Source: G965279355 sp965279355 (lineage in GTDB: Bacteria; Pseudomonadota; Alphaproteobacteria; CACIAM-22H2). From it: a stretch of 64,000 bases of DNA. Shown here one piece after another: positions 28,379 through 36,133 of the stretch. How positions within the stretch are numbered: the stretch's first letter is position 1; each line of letters starts with the position of its first letter. The position numbers and the translations under genes were made by a program. The stretch spans positions 3,038,001-3,102,000 of the forward strand of contig OZ257155.1 in assembly GCA_965279355.1 (NCBI GenBank), in the 5' to 3' direction. The notes below the pieces were generated by a model, which worked only from the letters and a program-made list of their open reading frames with translations, did no database searches and had not been told where the DNA came from.

Positions 28379-28897
28379 ATGAGTCGCCTCGACAGTTTCA
28401 TCCGCCGACTTGAAGCGCAGCGCGCCTGTCTCGACGCCGCTCTTGTGGCGATCCGCGATGTACCGGGCGCGGTCCTCGAACTGGGCCTTGGCAACGGCCG
28501 GACTTACGATCATCTGCGCTCGCGTCTGAACGGCTCGCGCGAGATCTTTGCGCTGGATCGTCAGCTCGGCGCGCATCCGGACTGCATTCCGGACAAAGAT
28601 CATCTTGTCCTCGGCGACTTCAGCGAAACGCTGCCGGTCCTTGCGCGTCGCCTGGCCGGGAAGGTCGCTTTAGTTCATGCCGATACCGGCTCCGGCGATT
28701 CAATGGCCAGCCAGGCGCAGGCCCGGCGGCTGGTTGAAATGCTGGTGCCGTTTCTGGCGCCCAACGCATTGATCGTGTCCGATCAGGACATGGCGCCGGA
28801 CACCGCGCTTGGCTGGCGCAGCGAGAAACTGCCGGATGGCGTCCCGGCCGGGCGCTATCATCTTTATCGCAGCAAGAGCTCCGCTGCCGGACAGTAA
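28379..28897 (+). CDS. Class I SAM-dependent methyltransferase (Methyltransf_17-like)
   Basis: 172 residues. AVLELGLGNGRTYDHLRSRL is motif I, EIFALDRQLG ends strand 2, and LVHADTGSGD and NALIVSDQDM follow at the expected places. The short length and the order match the small Methyltransf_17 family of alphaproteobacteria. Substrate unknown. It starts 46 bases after the PCu(A)C-like gene on the same strand and is convergent with exonuclease III (18-base gap). Confidence 0.78.
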   Translation: MSRLDSFIRRLEAQRACLDAALVAIRDVPGAVLELGLGNGRTYDHLRSRLNGSREIFALDRQLGAHPDCIPDKDHLVLGDFSETLPVLARRLAGKVALVHADTGSGDSMASQAQARRLVEMLVPFLAPNALIVSDQDMAPDTALGWRSEKLPDGVPAGRYHLYRSKSSAAGQ

Positions 28898-28915
28898 AGC
28901 CCGACGTGTGCCGGA

Positions 28916-29824
28916 TCAGAGCCGGATGTCGGTCACCACCGGGACGTGATCCGACGGCTGGGTCCAGTCCCGTGCGCCCTTGAAGATGTGCAGGGCGGCG
29001 ACTGACGTCTTGAGGCCCTGCGACACCCAGACATGATCGAGGCGCCGGCCGCGATCGGATGCTTTCCAGTCGCTGTTGCGATAGCTCCACCACGTATAAA
29101 GCCTCGTCGGCTCGGGGACGAGGTGACGCGCGACGTCGACCCAGTCATGCGCGGCCAGCATCTCTTTCAGCAGATCGGTCTCGACCGGCGTGTGGCTGAC
29201 GATCTTGAGCAGCTGCTTGTGCGACCATACGTCGGTTTCGTATGGCGCGACGTTCAGATCGCCGACCAGCACACGCGCCATGCCGCCGCGCTTCTGCTTT
29301 TCCCAATAGGCGGTCTGCTCGCGCAGGAAGCGCAGCTTGTGTTCGAATTTCGGATTGAGCGTGGGATCGGGAATGTCGCCACCGGCCGGCACATAGACGT
29401 TGTGCAGTTCGATGCGCTCCCTGCCGACTTCGACCTCCGCCTGGATGTGGCGGCAATCCATGCGGTCGCACCATCCGGGCGAGCCGATGGCATGCAGCGG
29501 ACGGCGCGAGAGAATGGCAACGCCGTTGTAACCCTTCATGCCGCTGATCGCCTGGTGCGTGTAGCCAAGTGCGGCGATCGCATCGCGGGGAAAGAACTCG
29601 TCCGGCGTTTTTGTTTCCTGCAGGCAAATCACATCGGGTGATGTCATCGCCACCAGCTTCTTCACGATCGGCAGGCGCAGCCGCACCGAATTGATGTTCC
29701 ATGTTGCGATGCGCAGCGTGCCCTTGGCCGCCGGCGGCATCTCCTTCAGCGCATAAGGCGCGGGGACTTCGTTTATGAGTGATGCTGGTTGCGCGGGGCG
29801 CGGCGTTTTCTTGATCGTGGTCAT
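28916..29824 (-). CDS. xth: Exodeoxyribonuclease III
   Basis: 302 residues, about 35 longer than E. coli XthA because of a disordered N-terminal extension. The endonuclease/exonuclease/phosphatase core has RIATWNINSVRLR, ICLQETKTPDEFFP (metal Glu), YNGVAILSR, NVYVPAGGD, VLVGDLNVAP and the C-terminal SDHVPVV with the catalytic Asp-His. It cleaves abasic sites and degrades 3' ends in base-excision repair. A minus-strand terminator at 29880-29918 separates it from the upstream hydrolase gene, so it has its own promoter in the 29.8-29.9 kb gap. Confidence 0.95.
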   Translation of the reverse strand: MTTIKKTPRPAQPASLINEVPAPYALKEMPPAAKGTLRIATWNINSVRLRLPIVKKLVAMTSPDVICLQETKTPDEFFPRDAIAALGYTHQAISGMKGYNGVAILSRRPLHAIGSPGWCDRMDCRHIQAEVEVGRERIELHNVYVPAGGDIPDPTLNPKFEHKLRFLREQTAYWEKQKRGGMARVLVGDLNVAPYETDVWSHKQLLKIVSHTPVETDLLKEMLAAHDWVDVARHLVPEPTRLYTWWSYRNSDWKASDRGRRLDHVWVSQGLKTSVAALHIFKGARDWTQPSDHVPVVTDIRL

Positions 29825-29879
29825 GCGTGCTTGTCGCGAAGCGGCGGCGTCGCGTCAAGAAGACCTGCAGAAAAAAGGC

Positions 29880-29918
29880 AAAATAAAAGCGCCCGGTCGG
29901 GGGGGAAGACCGGGCGCT
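29880..29918 (-). terminator. Rho-independent terminator downstream of the alpha/beta hydrolase gene
   Basis: On the minus strand AGCGCCCGGTC pairs perfectly with GACCGGGCGCT (11 bp; plus-strand arms 29888-29898 and 29908-29918, loop of 9), followed by TTTTATTTTG. It stops transcription coming from the hydrolase before exonuclease III. The rest of the 245-base gap shows nothing else recognisable. Confidence 0.88.
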
Positions 29919-30069
29919 CGAAGCCCTCGAAAGAGCCCGAAAGCGTCAGGGGAGCCGCTTTCGAACGACCGACCGAAGTCCGTCGCTTCTGAAATTCATA
30001 TGGTCGTCAGGGCAAACCGGTGCAAGGGTCCGGGCCGTTTTTCAGGTCACATCTATTTGAGCCGGAATC

Positions 30070-31026
30070 TCAATCGCTTGCGAGAGAATCGCGGATTATC
30101 GCGAATGTCGTTTGTGGGTCTTGCTGCACCATCAAATGGCCACAGCCCGCGATTGTGGTGAAATTGCGGCGCGGTTGTGTTCCCCAACCGGCGCGGCGCG
30201 CCATCTCCGGCGCGAAGACAGTCATCCACGCTTTCGTCGGTTCGGCGGGATCGCCACCGACAATGTGCACGGAAACGTCGGCGGGAAAATCCGGCAGCGC
30301 GCGAAACGTTGTATCGGTCGAGCAGTTCTCGAACGTCGCCGCTTCGATCTCAGGCGTACAAGCGAGCGTATAGCCGTCGTTTACCGGACGCAGAACGGAA
30401 TTCGCATAAGCCAGCATGTAATCGGGACCGATGCCGCGAAAGACGCTGCGTCCTGTGAGCGCTTCGGCAAACGCTTGCGGACTCACCCAGTCGCGCCGCC
30501 GGCGTTTCGCGCCGGCAATGGTCTTGTTGTCCTGCGTGATGAGCTCGGCATAACCCGGCGTGTCCGACGTCGGAAAAATCGGCGGCTCGAACGCGACGAC
30601 GCTCCGCCACGGCGAGGTGTCAAATTCAGTCCGGTACAGCGACCCCAGCCGCAGCATCGCCGCGGCGTTCAGTGAATGGCCGGCGAAATGGATCGGCCGC
30701 CCGTTGGTACGTGCCGTCACCGCGCGGCCGATCGTCGAGAGGTCGAGCGCGTAAGGATCGATAGAGTAGAGGCTCAGCGGTTCGGGTCGTGAGTCGCTGC
30801 CGCCATGACCGCGTGCATCGAAGGCAAAGACATCGGCATGTTCGGCGAGGCGCTGCAGCAGTGGCAGATAGGCGCCGGCGGCGAAGCCGCAGGCATGGCC
30901 GACAAGCAGGACCGGCCCGTCGCGGCGTGAGGCGCGCAGGTGATACAGCGCCAGCCGGAATCCATCGGTCCCGGCAACCGGGATGGCTTCGGCAATATCG
31001 TCAGGGATTGAAACGAAGGAAAACAC
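30070..31026 (-). CDS. Alpha/beta hydrolase
   Basis: 318 residues. Core fold features are VLLVGHACGFAAGAYLP (oxyanion strand), VFAFDARGHGGSDSR, the nucleophile elbow FAGHSLNAAAM and a C-terminal GCGHLMV with the catalytic His. The elbow reads G-H-S-L-N where nearly all family members have a Gly at the last position, so the turn is unusual. There is no signal peptide, so it is cytoplasmic. Substrate unknown. Same strand as lolA and 40 bases downstream of it. Confidence 0.82.
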   Translation of the reverse strand: MFSFVSIPDDIAEAIPVAGTDGFRLALYHLRASRRDGPVLLVGHACGFAAGAYLPLLQRLAEHADVFAFDARGHGGSDSRPEPLSLYSIDPYALDLSTIGRAVTARTNGRPIHFAGHSLNAAAMLRLGSLYRTEFDTSPWRSVVAFEPPIFPTSDTPGYAELITQDNKTIAGAKRRRRDWVSPQAFAEALTGRSVFRGIGPDYMLAYANSVLRPVNDGYTLACTPEIEAATFENCSTDTTFRALPDFPADVSVHIVGGDPAEPTKAWMTVFAPEMARRAGWGTQPRRNFTTIAGCGHLMVQQDPQTTFAIIRDSLASD

Positions 31027-31066
31027 GCGAGGGCGACCCTAACCGGGCGGCGCTGCGTCGGCAACG

Positions 31067-31723
31067 TCAGCGCGTCGGATTGTCCGGGAAGGTCGCTGCG
31101 TCGCGGAAGACGAAAAGTTGCGGATCGAGCGAGAGGCCGGTCTGCGCTTCGGAGAGCTGGACCCGCGTCTGCTGTCCCTGCCCGTCGGTGACCTGCCAGT
31201 TGATCAGGCCGAACGGCCGATCGCTGAACACGAACGTCACCTCGCCGGCGCGGGGATCCTTCGACTGCACCATCGAGACGCGCAGGACGGCGGGGCCGCG
31301 CTCGACCCGGGTCACCGTGACGTCGCCCGACAGCTTGATGTTCTCGCGGACCAGCAATCCGGCCGGCGTCGAATCCAGCGGCAGGTAGGCCGGCGTCTTC
31401 AGCGCGCGATCGAAATGAATCAGGAAGCTGCCGTTGGAAATCAGCAGATTGGGATTGGGCGCATCGTAATCGAGCCGCAGCTTGCCCGGCCGCGACAGAA
31501 AGAACGTCCCCTCGGCGGTGGCGCCGCGGCTGTCGATCTGCAGGAACCGCGCGCGCAGGGTGCGCAGCTGGTTGAGGTAGGTCTCGACCCGTTCGACATC
31601 CGCCTGCTGCTCGGGCGTGATACGGCGCGGCGCCTGCGCCAGGACCGGACCGGCGAACGCGGCCGCCCCAAGCCCAAGCAGGGCCTGGCGACGGTTGAGG
31701 GCAAAGGGGAAAAAGCGAGGCAC
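31067..31723 (-). CDS. lolA: Outer-membrane lipoprotein carrier protein LolA
   Basis: 218 residues. The signal peptide contains a twin-arginine-like NRRQALLGLGAAAFAG before a cleavage site near LAQ (residue 30). The mature domain has the LolA pattern: LNQLRTLRARFLQ, GTFFLSRPGKLRLDY, SNGSFLIHFD, and PFGLINWQVTDGQGQ near the end. It ferries lipoproteins through the periplasm from LolCDE to LolB. The position after ftsK is the usual alphaproteobacterial arrangement. Whether export is by Tat or Sec is undecided. Confidence 0.93.
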   Translation of the reverse strand: MPRFFPFALNRRQALLGLGAAAFAGPVLAQAPRRITPEQQADVERVETYLNQLRTLRARFLQIDSRGATAEGTFFLSRPGKLRLDYDAPNPNLLISNGSFLIHFDRALKTPAYLPLDSTPAGLLVRENIKLSGDVTVTRVERGPAVLRVSMVQSKDPRAGEVTFVFSDRPFGLINWQVTDGQGQQTRVQLSEAQTGLSLDPQLFVFRDAATFPDNPTR

Positions 31724-31791
31724 GTCGGAGATATAGGCGTCGCGGCCGGGACGGACAAGTTGTCACGGTAGCATCGCCTTAATAAAAAAGG

Positions 31792-31912
31792 CTGTCACCC
31801 CGGCGAAAGCCGGGGCCCAGGAATCCCGTCGGTGCCGAAGAGGCCAAGGGACGTCCCAGTGTGCGGCGGAACTGATTCGTTACCTGGGCCCCGGCTTTCG
31901 CCGGGGTGACAG
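31792..31912. repeat. Perfect 30-base inverted repeat, CTGTCACCCCGGCG family
   Basis: Arms at 31792-31821 and 31883-31912 are exact reverse complements, with a 61-base spacer. Each arm contains CCCCGGCGAAAGCCGGGG, a hairpin by itself. This is the form of a dispersed BIME-like element in alphaproteobacterial spacers. It fills most of the 200-base gap between ftsK and lolA and could attenuate read-through. The 61-base spacer shows no gene. Confidence 0.85.
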
Positions 31913-31923
31913 TGGTATTTACT

Positions 31924-34314
31924 CTAAGCCGCGTAATCGCCCTTCGGTGCCAGCACTTCGCGCTTGCCGACATGGTTGGCGGCGGTGACGACGCCGTCCG
32001 CTTCCATCTTTTCGACGATGCGCGCCGCGCGGTTGTAGCCGATCTGCAGGTGGCGCTGGATGAAGCTGGTGGAGCATTTGCGCTCGCGCGCGACCAGCTG
32101 CACCGCCTGATCGTAGAGACCGTCGCCGGACCCGCCGCCTTCGCCACCCTCGCCGAAGGTCTGCGGGGCTTCTTCTTCGGCCGTGATGTCCTCGATGAAC
32201 TCAGGCTCACCCTGTGCCTTGAGGAAGTTCACCACCGATTCGACTTCCTTGTCGGAGACGAACGGCCCGTGGACGCGGGTGATACGGCCGCCGCCGGCCA
32301 TATAAAGCATGTCGCCCTGGCCCAGCAGTTGTTCGGCACCCTGCTCGCCCAGGATGGTGCGGCTGTCAATCTTCGACGTCACCTGGAAGGAGATGCGCGT
32401 CGGGAAGTTTGCCTTGATCGTGCCGGTGATGACGTCGACCGAGGGACGCTGTGTCGCCATCAGCAGATGGATACCCGCGGCGCGCGCCATCTGCGCCAGA
32501 CGCTGGATCGCCCATTCGACGTCCTTGCCGGCAACCAGCATCAGGTCGGCCATTTCGTCGACCACCACCACGATGAAGGGGAGGGGGGTCATGTCGAGCG
32601 GCTGATCCTCGAAGATCGGCTTGCCGGCTTCGTCGAAACCGGTCTGTACGCGGCGGGTCAGCGCCTCGCCCTTCTTCTTGGCTTCGACCAGTCGCGCGTT
32701 GTAGCCGGCGATGTTGCGCACGCCGAGCTTCGACATGGCGCGATAGCGGTTCTCCATCTCGCGCACCGCCCATTTCAGGGCGACGACGGCCTTCTTCGGA
32801 TCGGTGACGACGGGCGCCAGCAGATGCGGGATGCCGTCATAGACGGACAGTTCCAGCATCTTCGGATCGACCATGATGAAGCGGCAATCCGCCGGCGACA
32901 GGCGATAGAGCAGCGACAGGATCATCGTGTTGATCGCCACCGACTTGCCCGAGCCGGTGGTGCCGGCGATCAGCAGATGCGGCATGCGCGCAAGGTCGAC
33001 GACCGTCGGCTGGCCGCCGATATCCTTACCCAGGGCGAGTGACAGGTTCTGGCCGGTGCGGTCGATCCGCTCGTCCAGCATGTCGCGGAAGAAAACGGTT
33101 TCGCGATTGCTGTTGGGCAGTTCGATGCCGATGACATTGCGGCCGGGAACGACGGCAACGCGAACCGACACGGCGCTCATGGACCGCGCGATGTCGTCGG
33201 AGAGGCCGATGACGCGGCTGGTCTTGGTGCCGGGTGCAGGCTCCAGCTCGTAGAGCGTGACGACGGGGCCGGGGCGGACCTTGACGATCTGTCCCTTCAC
33301 GCCGAAATCGTCGAGCACGGATTCCAGCAGGCGCGCGTTGCGGGCCAGCGCATCGTCGTCGACCGGGATCGCGCCGGAATTCTTCGGCAGGGCCAGCATG
33401 TCGAGCGGCGGCAAGCGATAGCCGCCGCGTGTGGCGAGATCGAGGCTCGCCTGCTTCTTGGCGGGCTTCTTGATGACGGGCTCGGCCGTGCGCGGCACGA
33501 CAAGATCGGCTGGCGGCGGCTTGCGTTCGATTTCGGGCTCATCGTCTACCGCTGTCGCGATGGGATCACTGTCCCCATCCATGCGGGGTTCGAGACGCTC
33601 GCGTTTGGCGGCCTTGCGGGTCTGCGCGCGTTCAACAGCGGGATCACCGAATTGCGGGCGCCATGCCGAAAGCTGCCACGCACCGCGCCATGTGTAGCCG
33701 ATGCCAAGTTTGGTCAGGCGCGCGAGCGCACGCCATTCGCCGCGCGTGACAGCGAGGGCGAAGACGAATAGCGCTGCGGTGACGGTTGCCGCAAACATCG
33801 CCACCACTGGGGCCCCAAGGCCCCAGCTGGCGGCAACGCGGGTCACACCACCCAGGAACAGATGACCAACAACACCGCCGAGGCTGGCGTCGAGCGGACG
33901 CGGCATGCCGGCCGGCGGCGGCAGGACTGAGATCGCCATCGCGGCGAGCAGCACCATCGCCGGCAGGAAGGCGAGACGCACCCACCACAGCGGCAGACGA
34001 TGCGCGCGGAACAGGCGCCATCCCCAGGCGAACAGCATCAGCACGATGACGGCGCTGCCGAGCCCGACGGTCTGCAGCAGCAGGTCGGCGGCAATCGCAC
34101 CCAGGCGGCCCATGAGATTCTGGACGCCGGAATCGGTGGCGTGACTGAGCGAGGGATCGGCCGGCGTGTAGCTGGCCAGCGCAATCGCCAGCGCGCCGCC
34201 GATGGCAATCAGCACCAGGCCGGCCAGTTCGATCGCGCGGCGGCGAACGAAGATGCTCGCGCCTTCGGGAAAGAGTTGCGCGCCGTTCCGCACATTGATC
34301 GCTCGCGTTGCCAT
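31924..34314 (-). CDS. ftsK: DNA translocase FtsK
   Basis: 796 residues from ATG 34314 (MATRAINVRNG). The longer open frame upstream runs antisense-like through dapC and is rejected; a GAGG lies 9-10 bases before this ATG. The N-terminal domain has four hydrophobic helices (IELAGLVLIAIGGALAIALA onward), a short charged linker (only about 100 residues), then the motor domain with Walker A GTTGSGKSV (about residue 450), Walker B FIVVVVDEMADLM, and the gamma winged helix at the end (FIQRHLQIGYNRAARIVEKM) that reads KOPS sites. It pumps chromosome DNA at the septum and activates XerCD at dif. It follows dapC by 35 bases. Confidence 0.97.
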   Translation of the reverse strand: MATRAINVRNGAQLFPEGASIFVRRRAIELAGLVLIAIGGALAIALASYTPADPSLSHATDSGVQNLMGRLGAIAADLLLQTVGLGSAVIVLMLFAWGWRLFRAHRLPLWWVRLAFLPAMVLLAAMAISVLPPPAGMPRPLDASLGGVVGHLFLGGVTRVAASWGLGAPVVAMFAATVTAALFVFALAVTRGEWRALARLTKLGIGYTWRGAWQLSAWRPQFGDPAVERAQTRKAAKRERLEPRMDGDSDPIATAVDDEPEIERKPPPADLVVPRTAEPVIKKPAKKQASLDLATRGGYRLPPLDMLALPKNSGAIPVDDDALARNARLLESVLDDFGVKGQIVKVRPGPVVTLYELEPAPGTKTSRVIGLSDDIARSMSAVSVRVAVVPGRNVIGIELPNSNRETVFFRDMLDERIDRTGQNLSLALGKDIGGQPTVVDLARMPHLLIAGTTGSGKSVAINTMILSLLYRLSPADCRFIMVDPKMLELSVYDGIPHLLAPVVTDPKKAVVALKWAVREMENRYRAMSKLGVRNIAGYNARLVEAKKKGEALTRRVQTGFDEAGKPIFEDQPLDMTPLPFIVVVVDEMADLMLVAGKDVEWAIQRLAQMARAAGIHLLMATQRPSVDVITGTIKANFPTRISFQVTSKIDSRTILGEQGAEQLLGQGDMLYMAGGGRITRVHGPFVSDKEVESVVNFLKAQGEPEFIEDITAEEEAPQTFGEGGEGGGSGDGLYDQAVQLVARERKCSTSFIQRHLQIGYNRAARIVEKMEADGVVTAANHVGKREVLAPKGDYAA

Positions 34315-34349
34315 CGCTTGACCCTCGTCCTGCTTAAAGACGTCCTGAG

Positions 34350-35543
34350 TTACAGAATATTCGCGACGCGCTGCAGCGCCGCTTCGGTGGTTTCCAGATC
34401 GTGCACCAGCGCCAGCCGGATGAATTGCGTGCCGCCATTGTGGCCCGCCTTGTCCGGCCGCGTGATGTAGCCGCCGGGCAGAACCTTCACCGCGGCGTCC
34501 GACCACAGCTTGAGCGTTGCCGCTTCGCCGTCGCCGACATCGAGCCACAGAAAAAATCCGCCCTCGGGCGTGTAGTACGAATGCTTGCCGCCCAGCACGC
34601 GCTCGGCGATCGTGAACTTCTGGCGATAGAGCGCGCGGTTTGGTTCGACATGATCGTCGTCGTTCCATAACGCGGTCGCGGCTTCGAGTGCGCCATAGGG
34701 CGTCGCGGCGGCGCTGTAGCTGCGCAGGCGCGCGAGCTTGCCGATGGTTTCCGGTGAGCCGACCGCGAAGCCCGAACGCAGACCGGCCGCGCTCGAACGC
34801 TTGGAGAGCGAATGCAGCGCCAGGATGTTGTCGAGACTGCCGCCCAGAGCCGCGGCCGCTTCCAGTACGCCGGGCGGCGGCGCGTGGGTGTAGATCTCGG
34901 CGTAGCATTCATCGACGACCAGCAGGAAGTCGTGCTTGCGCGCCAGACGCACGGCGTCCTTGAGATACTCAAGATCGGCGCAGGACCCCTGAGGGTTCGC
35001 CGGCGTGCAGAGATACATGAGCTGCGTGCGCGCCAGTGTCGCCGCGTCGATCTTGCCGAGATCGGGCAGAAAGCCGTTGTCGCGCGTCGCCGGAAGAAAG
35101 CAGGGCTCGGCGCCGGCCATGACCGAGGCGCCGTAATAGACCTGGTAAAACGGATTGGGCATCAGCGCCAGCGGCAGCGCGCCGCCGGTCGAGACCGGTG
35201 TCACCGCGATCAGGGCTGCGATGAACAGGCCTTCGCGCGTTCCAGCGCACGGCGCGATCTGGCGTTCGGGATCGACCATGCCGGGCGGCAGGCAATACCG
35301 CCGCTGGAGCCAGCCGGCGCAGGCAGCGCGAAAGGCAGGGGTTCCCGCCACCGGCGGATACCGATTCCAGTCATTGGCATTGCGCGCGATGATCTCGTGC
35401 ACGAACGCCGGGGGCTGGTGCTGGGGTTCGCCGACCGACAGGATCACGGGCGGCAGATTGGCGCGCGGAGTTATTGGCTCGAGCAGGGCATTGAGCTTCG
35501 AAAAGGCATAATCGCCAAGGAGATCAAGGCGGTTATTGAGCAT
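34350..35543 (-). CDS. dapC: Class I/II aminotransferase, succinyldiaminopimelate aminotransferase-like
   Basis: 397 residues. Fold-type I PLP enzyme: the N-terminal NRLDLLGDYAFSKLNALLEP and VILSVGEPQHQPPAF resemble DapC of Bordetella and actinobacteria, AGTREGLF and PNPFYQVY line the cofactor pocket, VDECYAEIY precedes the PLP lysine in SLSKRSSAAGLRSG, and RLALVH near the end holds the carboxylate-binding Arg. DapC makes N-succinyl-LL-diaminopimelate in lysine and peptidoglycan synthesis. The exact substrate cannot be proved from motifs; a general aspartate-type aminotransferase is the alternative. Directly upstream of ftsK. Confidence 0.8.
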   Translation of the reverse strand: MLNNRLDLLGDYAFSKLNALLEPITPRANLPPVILSVGEPQHQPPAFVHEIIARNANDWNRYPPVAGTPAFRAACAGWLQRRYCLPPGMVDPERQIAPCAGTREGLFIAALIAVTPVSTGGALPLALMPNPFYQVYYGASVMAGAEPCFLPATRDNGFLPDLGKIDAATLARTQLMYLCTPANPQGSCADLEYLKDAVRLARKHDFLLVVDECYAEIYTHAPPPGVLEAAAALGGSLDNILALHSLSKRSSAAGLRSGFAVGSPETIGKLARLRSYSAAATPYGALEAATALWNDDDHVEPNRALYRQKFTIAERVLGGKHSYYTPEGGFFLWLDVGDGEAATLKLWSDAAVKVLPGGYITRPDKAGHNGGTQFIRLALVHDLETTEAALQRVANIL

Positions 35544-35682
35544 TCCAAATCTATAGCACGAACTTGAATCCGTGCCCGCTCAAAAGTGGTTAAGCTTCGA
35601 AGTACAAATCGAAAACAAGGGTATAACCTGGACTCTTAAAGTACAAGCTGAACTAGCGAGATACCCGCTGCCTATAGCGGTG

Positions 35683-35759
35683 GAGAACATCGTTCCCCCC
35701 TACATACCCGAGTCGCACCGAGTCGGAACCTGAACGAGAACAAAGGCTTAGCCGGGCGG
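35683..35759. repeat. 77-base direct repeat, copy A
   Basis: It aligns with copy B (35953-36029) over the full length with only single-base gaps. Shared blocks are GAACnnCGTTC at the left, CATACCCGAGTCGC in the middle and GGCTTAG followed by GGGCGG at the right. In copy A the two GAAC words (35726-35729 and 35738-35741) are 8 bases apart. Confidence 0.75.
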
Positions 35760-35952
35760 AGTATTTTACCGCTCCGGGATCCTCCAAGAGGCCGCCTGCC
35801 GCAATTTGGGCTGTCCCGGCGGCTAAATCCCGTCGAGTCGCTGTTTTTTGAGCGAACTGAGCGAACCGGCGGTCGATCCCGTGGTCGAGAGGCTTGAAGT
35901 GCGCGGGGAAACCGGCGGCCGGTTTAACCGAAAACCGCATTCTATTGGGGTG

Positions 35953-36029
35953 CGGAACGCCGTTCTCCCCAACATACCCGAGTCGCCGGGGATGCAGAAC
36001 CGAATGGGAACAATGGCTTAGAGGGGCGG
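35953..36029. repeat. 77-base direct repeat, copy B
   Basis: Second copy, 270 bases from the first and in the same orientation. The GAAC words at 35997-36000 and 36008-36011 are separated by exactly 7 bases. The copies are similar but not identical, so the duplication is old or selected. On the minus strand both would lie in the leader or promoter region of dapC-ftsK. Confidence 0.75.
35997..36011. promoter_or_regulatory. LexA-box-like GAAC-N7-GAAC
   Basis: GAACCGAATGGGAAC fits the alphaproteobacterial LexA consensus (GTTC-N7-GTTC on the other strand). It lies about 455 bases upstream of the dapC-ftsK start codon. A chance match is quite possible; copy A of the repeat has spacing 8 and would not qualify. 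Confidence 0.3.
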
Positions 36030-36072
36030 CCGAATTTGTCGGTTGAATAGCTCGTTGCCATGAACCGAGGCC

Positions 36073-36103
36073 AATAAAAAAGGGGCGGCCCGAAGGCCGC
36101 CCC
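36073..36103 (-). terminator. Rho-independent terminator of amtB
   Basis: Read on the minus strand: GGGGCGGCC, loop TTCG, GGCCGCCCC, then TTTTTTATT. A perfect 9-bp stem that begins about 30 bases after the amtB stop. Confidence 0.93.
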
Positions 36104-36133
36104 CAGTCGTTTAGAGAGGAACTCTAAGCGTAC

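Larger units (their letters stand above)
35544..36133. other. 590-base spacer between dapC and amtB, no convincing gene
   Basis: The spacer holds two copies of a 77-base element (listed separately), the amtB terminator near its high-coordinate end, and the promoter of dapC-ftsK somewhere near 35560-35650, which is locally AT-richer. An open frame of 95 codons on the minus strand (35653-35940) covers one repeat copy and has no ribosome binding site, so it is not called as a gene. Confidence 0.6.

Noticed and set aside
34315..34908. N-terminal extension of FtsK
   Set aside because: Runs antisense-frame through dapC; the FtsK membrane domain starts at ATG 34314 with a plausible RBS.
35653..35940. 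95-codon minus-strand open frame in the amtB-dapC spacer
   Set aside because: Covers repeat copy A, no RBS, no recognisable features.
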